Assembly: GCA_022575985.1 (NCBI GenBank)
Contig: JAKSXM010000206.1
Span: forward strand, 372,001-436,000
Direction of reading: 5' to 3'
From: Anagrus nilaparvatae
Taxonomy: Eukaryota > Arthropoda > Insecta > Hymenoptera > Mymaridae
Length of the DNA: 64,000 nt
Of the stretch, positions 60,053-64,000 are shown piece by piece. Positions within the stretch are counted from its first letter, which is position 1; each line of letters opens with the position of its first letter. Position numbers and translations under genes: made by a program. The notes below the pieces were generated by a model. That model was not told the DNA's origin. It saw only the letters and a list, made by a program, of their open reading frames with translations, and made no database searches.

Positions 60053-60270
60053 AATAACTGTTAAAAATAACCAAAATTGCTGGTTATGTTTACATTATAA
60101 AGTTTTGTTATTTTCTGTTCAAATATTTTGTAAATATAACCATGTTTATAGTTAGAATTACAATATTCTGACTTCATATTTGTAAAATTTACAAATTTTT
60201 TTTGTAATTAAAACTAACCCCGTTTTACTAAAATTAACCTTGTAAAATATACAAAATATTTTTCTCCGTG
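60053..60270. mobile_element. 218-bp MITE with CACGGAGAAA ends
   Basis: CACGGAGAAAAATAACTG at left and AAAATATTTTTCTCCGTG at right, with inner paired words AAAATAACC and GGTTA. Target duplication unclear (ACAT against CAGCAT). It is non-coding. The ends resemble the CACTGAGAAAAA terminus of the MITE at 2523. Confidence 0.8.
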
Positions 60271-60800
60271 CAGCATTGTACACACCAAACCTAAAAGAAT
60301 TTTTTGTTACCCAAAAAAGATTGAATGTTTATTTAATTCCTATCCTAAAAATGAGTTAGTCATCGATACGGTAACTATGTACATTGTTATCGCTAAAAGA
60401 GTCATTCTGATTGGTTCTCGAAATAATGTAAACAATACATACATAACATACATGCAAATTTTAAAAACAATAACATTAACACAACTCAAAAAGTTAGGTT
60501 ATTTTATTTTAGGTATCTTACAAGTTATATAATAAACCAGTAGCTAATTATTTAAATTACAAATGGTTATTGATAATTAAAAATTATTTATTTAATTCAT
60601 TTAAAAAATTAACAGAAAGCATAGCTTAATTTAAAATTTAAATTATTGGTTAATACATCATTTTTTTGCATGTATTTCAAACCTCAAATCTTTGTTGTGT
60701 AAATTATGTTTTTAAATTTTTAAATATTTTTTTAAATGCATAAGAGAAGTACTTGATGATTATGATAATAATAATAATAATTATAATAATAATAGTAAAT
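60271..60800. other. AT-rich spacer
   Basis: No gene seen. An ATA/AAT microsatellite lies at about 60757-60800. Confidence 0.4.
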
Positions 60801-60808
60801 AATAGTAT

Positions 60809-60929
60809 ATTACGACCCATGGCCAGAAAAATAAAGCCCCAAATCGCAGTTTACCACCCTCGGCTTCGTCTCGAAAGTTAATTTACGTGCGATTTGAGCC
60901 ATTATTTTTTTATGGCCAAGAGTCGTATA
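60809..60929. repeat. ~120-bp hairpin element
   Basis: TACGACCCATGGCCAGAAAA and CCAAATCGCA at left pair with TGCGATTTGAGCC and ATGGCCAAGAGTCGTA at right. The loop is GC-richer (CCACCCTCGGCTTCGTCTCG). It is small, MITE-like, and has no coding capacity. Confidence 0.6.
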
Positions 60930-62200
60930 CGCTTTTTCTGCGGCAGTGGCGAGAAAACACGTCTTCGCAGTAGCCGGGAAATACGTGCTTTCTGTTCATT
61001 GTCCAGAAAAAATAATTTTGTCGTCTTTAAAAAAAAATTATATTCCAATAAATAAATAAGAAACATTCTGATACTTTTAGGGATTCTGTTTAACTTATAA
61101 AAAAGAAAACAAATAATTTTTTGAAAAAATTAAAATTTACGCGGTTGTTAATCCAAAGTCAGATTTTTATTTTGTTGTACAACTTAGTAAAAATTTACAG
61201 AATCGTGAAAAAACTGATTATCCAAAAAATGCAAGAAAAAATTAGGCTTGAATAACGGAGCGCTCCGTTGCTTGAATATTGCTTGAATATTAACATGGAA
61301 CATGTTTATAGGGGGGGGGGGGAGTAACTCAGTAGCTCTAATAGTTAAGAGTGTCCGGGATGTGAAATGGGACTTTCTAAACTTTGAATTGGAGACATAG
61401 AATAATTTAAGTTTCGGGACTTAAAATGATTTTAATTTAGAAACTTAAAATAATTCGAATTAAAGGACTTGATTTAGAAACTTTAGTTTATTATTTCTTA
61501 TTTTAATTTAGGAATTAAAATAATTTCGTTTTAGGGCTTTCGAATACTCCAGGGCTACGGATAGAAAATAATTTAGAATTTGGGATTGAGAATACTTTCA
61601 ACGAACCTGCATAATTTTTAATAAAGGTTAATTGAATCTACATTTGGGTCTCAAAATTTTAGTTCCTTATAAAATTTACATGTCCATACATGGGCTCATA
61701 TGTTTAATTTATCTTGGATTGGTTAGAAAATACTTAATTTTAGTATTAAAGAAATGAATTATCTAATGTAAATCAAAAAATTAAAAAATGAAATTTTTTT
61801 TATCGGCATATAAAATTTGTTATGCCTGATCCATTAATTATTCAATACAGGTAAAAATTCGTCCACGATGCAGTAAAGATAGTTTAGGAAGTAGTAAGAA
61901 AAATTTATAATACTCGGCATATGAAATTTTACCTCACCGGATTAATTTATGAACCCGATATAAAATGAAAAAATAAAATATTTATGTCTGCGAAAAAATA
62001 CATATGTTTTTGCGGGAAAGAAAAGAGAATATTATTCATCTAAACTGGCCAAAAATGAAATAGCTGCCAAAAGTCTAGAAAGATCTAGGAAGATAAAATT
62101 TAAAGAAATAATGATTTTTTGTAAGGGTAAAATCTAGAGAACAAGACAAAACGATTTGCCGAGAAAAAAGGTGTTAAAAGTTATTCATTCCCGCGCACTT
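60930..62200. repeat. Non-coding stretch with G-run and degenerate GGACTTAGAATAATTT repeats
   Basis: AACATGGAACATGTTTATA is followed by a G run at 61308-61322, then degenerate units of roughly 25-35 bases with GGGACTTAAAATGATTT- and TTTAGAAACTTA-like words to about 61600. The same arrangement (ACGGAACATGTT, G runs, GGGACTTAGAATAATT) is at 34310-34460, so these are two copies of one repeat family. The rest is featureless. Confidence 0.5.
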
Positions 62201-63962
62201 TTGAACTGTGCCGGCCAAGTATGGGCTGAAGTTCGGGCGACGTTCGGCAAAACGCTCTGCCGACGTGTGGCGCACGTATAGCATAGGTCCTTTGGTACAA
62301 ATCTCCGCGACGTATGGCACATACTTAGGCCCACGTATGGCAGAAGATTTTTATTTTTTTTTTAGTAAAAAAAAAAAAAAATTTACTTGGTTCAGGAATT
62401 TAACCGGAGACCCTCCTTTTTAGATCCTTGAATGTGACCTAATAAAGTTTATATACATAGACAATGTTATACCCTTATTAAAGATTAAAAAAGTTACGAT
62501 CTGTATAAATGTGAGACATTTTGGGTAACGGAATTATTATTAGAATAAATAATTTGGGTAATGCAATTAAAAGAAAAACAGGAGGTGGGTTTGAGATTTA
62601 CAAGACACGTTAATACATGTTAAAATAAATAGGGTTAGAGATTAGATTATTTTATAGATTATTTCATTAGATTATTTCATCTTAGATTATTTCACCTCCT
62701 CATTAAGAAATGCAAAATATTCACAAACTATAACGAGATTTAGCCCATTATATAGGTTTTTGGAGCTTTTAATTATATCTTTAACTGTTCTATTAATGAA
62801 AAATTAACCGAATTCTCTTAAATTAGGAAAAATTTCCCTTATTGTGGGTAAATTTTTTATGTTCGCAAATAATAACAAAATTTTTACAAGAGTAAGAGTA
62901 AAAAAAATTTATGAAATTAATAATTAAATTATAATTAAAAAAAAGAACAATATTTTTAATAAATAATGCAATTAAAAAAATATGTTTCATAAAAGAGGAA
63001 AAATTTTATTAACGTAGAAGATGTCTACGGGGAGGGGTATTTGGCGAAGCTTGAAACTGAGGGCAGAAAATTGATGGTCAAAAAAGTTCGATTTAAGTAC
63101 TTTCTGAGTTAAGCTGACTTTTCTTCAGTATAGCTAATAATTCTTTAATTTAATTATGTTATTCTTTCTTTATATTTAAATTTTGATATGTGTTTATAAC
63201 ACCTATCAAATTAAATAAAATTCTATAGATTATTATTTTACTATCTTAAGTCCATAAGCTTTCTTTATACGTGTATTGATTCGCAAAACCACAAAAATAG
63301 TGTTTTTCGAAATAAGTGATATAAAGTTGTATTACGCCGAATGCGAAGGTTCACAGGCCCGAGGTGCGTAGCACTGAGGGACTATAATCGCATTCGATGA
63401 AATATATATTTATATAACGAATTTCGAAAATAGTTTTATTTAAAAAGTGCGGTAAAGTTTACCCATTTGTAACTATAGTTCAACTTTACGCACGATGTTA
63501 AATAAAAAGTATTTACTATGCGAAAAATTTGAAATAAAATTATGGTCCACTAAGTAAAAAGAGTTGCTTTTTTTAAGAATCTGAAGTCAGATTTTTGATT
63601 TAGTCTTTTGGTAAGTTAGTAATCCAGGTCAGTTGGCCAAAATGATAAAAAAACGTTTTGTGAATTTTGTGAACTCTGAATTTTTATTATTGACCCTGTC
63701 GCTGCGCTGTAATGACTTTAAGGCTAAATAAAAAATCTGACTTTAGATTCTTATATAGCAACCAGGAGACTATTATTTTATTTTAAATTTCTCGCATATA
63801 AAATACTTTTTTGTTGCGTTTTACCAAATCAATAAGGTCTTCTTACTTAGAGGGTTTTCACCTTTAATGAATGATACAATTCAATTCGAATTATTATAGA
63901 ATATGATATTATTAATAATATTAATAATAAATTATTAATACATAGTTTAAATAAGTCATTCT
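62201..63962. other. Non-coding right-hand end
   Basis: 62210-62345 is GC-richer with degenerate ACGTATGGC/ACGTTCGGC words. A 71-codon frame there shows no domain. 63335-63400 has a GC-rich patch (GCCCGAGGTGCGTAGCACTG). No supported gene. Confidence 0.4.
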
Positions 63963-63987
63963 CTGCGCGAAGCGCAGTTGGATCTAG
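63963..63987 (+). mobile_element. Helitron-type 3' terminus
   Basis: A perfect hairpin CTGCGC-GAA-GCGCAG at 63963-63977 is followed by TTGGAT and CTAG (63984-63987), then T. This is the canonical Helitron 3' end. The element would extend to the left on the plus strand; I could not place its 5' TC end with confidence. Confidence 0.55.
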
Positions 63988-64000
63988 TTTTTTAAAAGGA

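Noticed and set aside
62208..62423. 71-codon plus ORF in a GC-richer patch
   Set aside because: It lies in degenerate ACGTATGGC repeats and ends in poly-Lys from an A tract. No start or splice support.

Overview
The window is AT-rich eukaryotic nuclear DNA. Short GT-AG introns, three tandem Toll-type receptor genes with an insect-like TIR domain, Penelope-like retroelements and many inverted-repeat DNA transposons point to an insect. A parasitoid hymenopteran would fit the base composition, but I cannot establish the species from the sequence alone. No tRNA, rRNA, CRISPR array or bacterial-type operon was found.

Layout. (1) 1-25.9 kb is a nested transposon complex. A diverged tandem repeat of about 165 bp was invaded by a 5'-truncated Penelope-like element (PLE). 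That element was split by a 23.7-kb segment (1399-25073) with inverted terminal arms of about 1.2 kb and a TATA duplication. Inside this segment are a second PLE with one intact 799-codon reverse transcriptase/GIY-YIG ORF (21409-23808, minus), a 2.2-kb near-perfect palindrome whose arms carry spliced-looking exons (3182-5384), and about 15 kb of three repeat modules (called E, R and S here). The modules face one way from 6.3 to 16.2 kb and the other way from 16.2 to 21.4 kb. (2) 27.65-60.0 kb holds three Toll-like genes, all on the plus strand. Toll-A (28787-33291) and Toll-C (53422-59695) lie in a block that duplicated as a unit and encode only a secreted LRR ectodomain that stops after the first LRR-CT. 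Toll-B (43590-51459) keeps the second cysteine cluster, transmembrane helix and TIR domain but has a one-base frameshift in exon 4. (3) Between A and B sits a 7.7-kb foldback element (34518-42192) whose arms contain opposed arrays of a 55-bp satellite. (4) Introns of B and C are full of transposons: a Ginger-like deletion derivative, a 2.2-kb TIR element with a broken ORF, TA-flanked MITEs, and a complete 484-bp Helitron-like element carrying a 19-bp minisatellite. (5) 60-64 kb is non-coding, with small MITE-like hairpins and a Helitron-type 3' end close to the right edge.

How it fits together. Exon 2 of the three Toll genes is far more alike than their other exons, and C resembles B there but A elsewhere, which suggests gene conversion. 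Two paralogs lacking signalling domains beside one TIR-bearing receptor could act as soluble ligand-binding proteins or could be decaying; the sequence does not decide. The A/C duplication supplies empty sites for insertions in C, and the two arms of the 23.7-kb element supply another, so several insertion events can be read directly.

Limits: exon boundaries were set by eye from splice consensus and paralog comparison. Copy numbers and arm boundaries of degenerate repeats are approximate. The block at about 13.3-16.1 kb shows a pattern of single-base insertions that looks like unpolished assembly.
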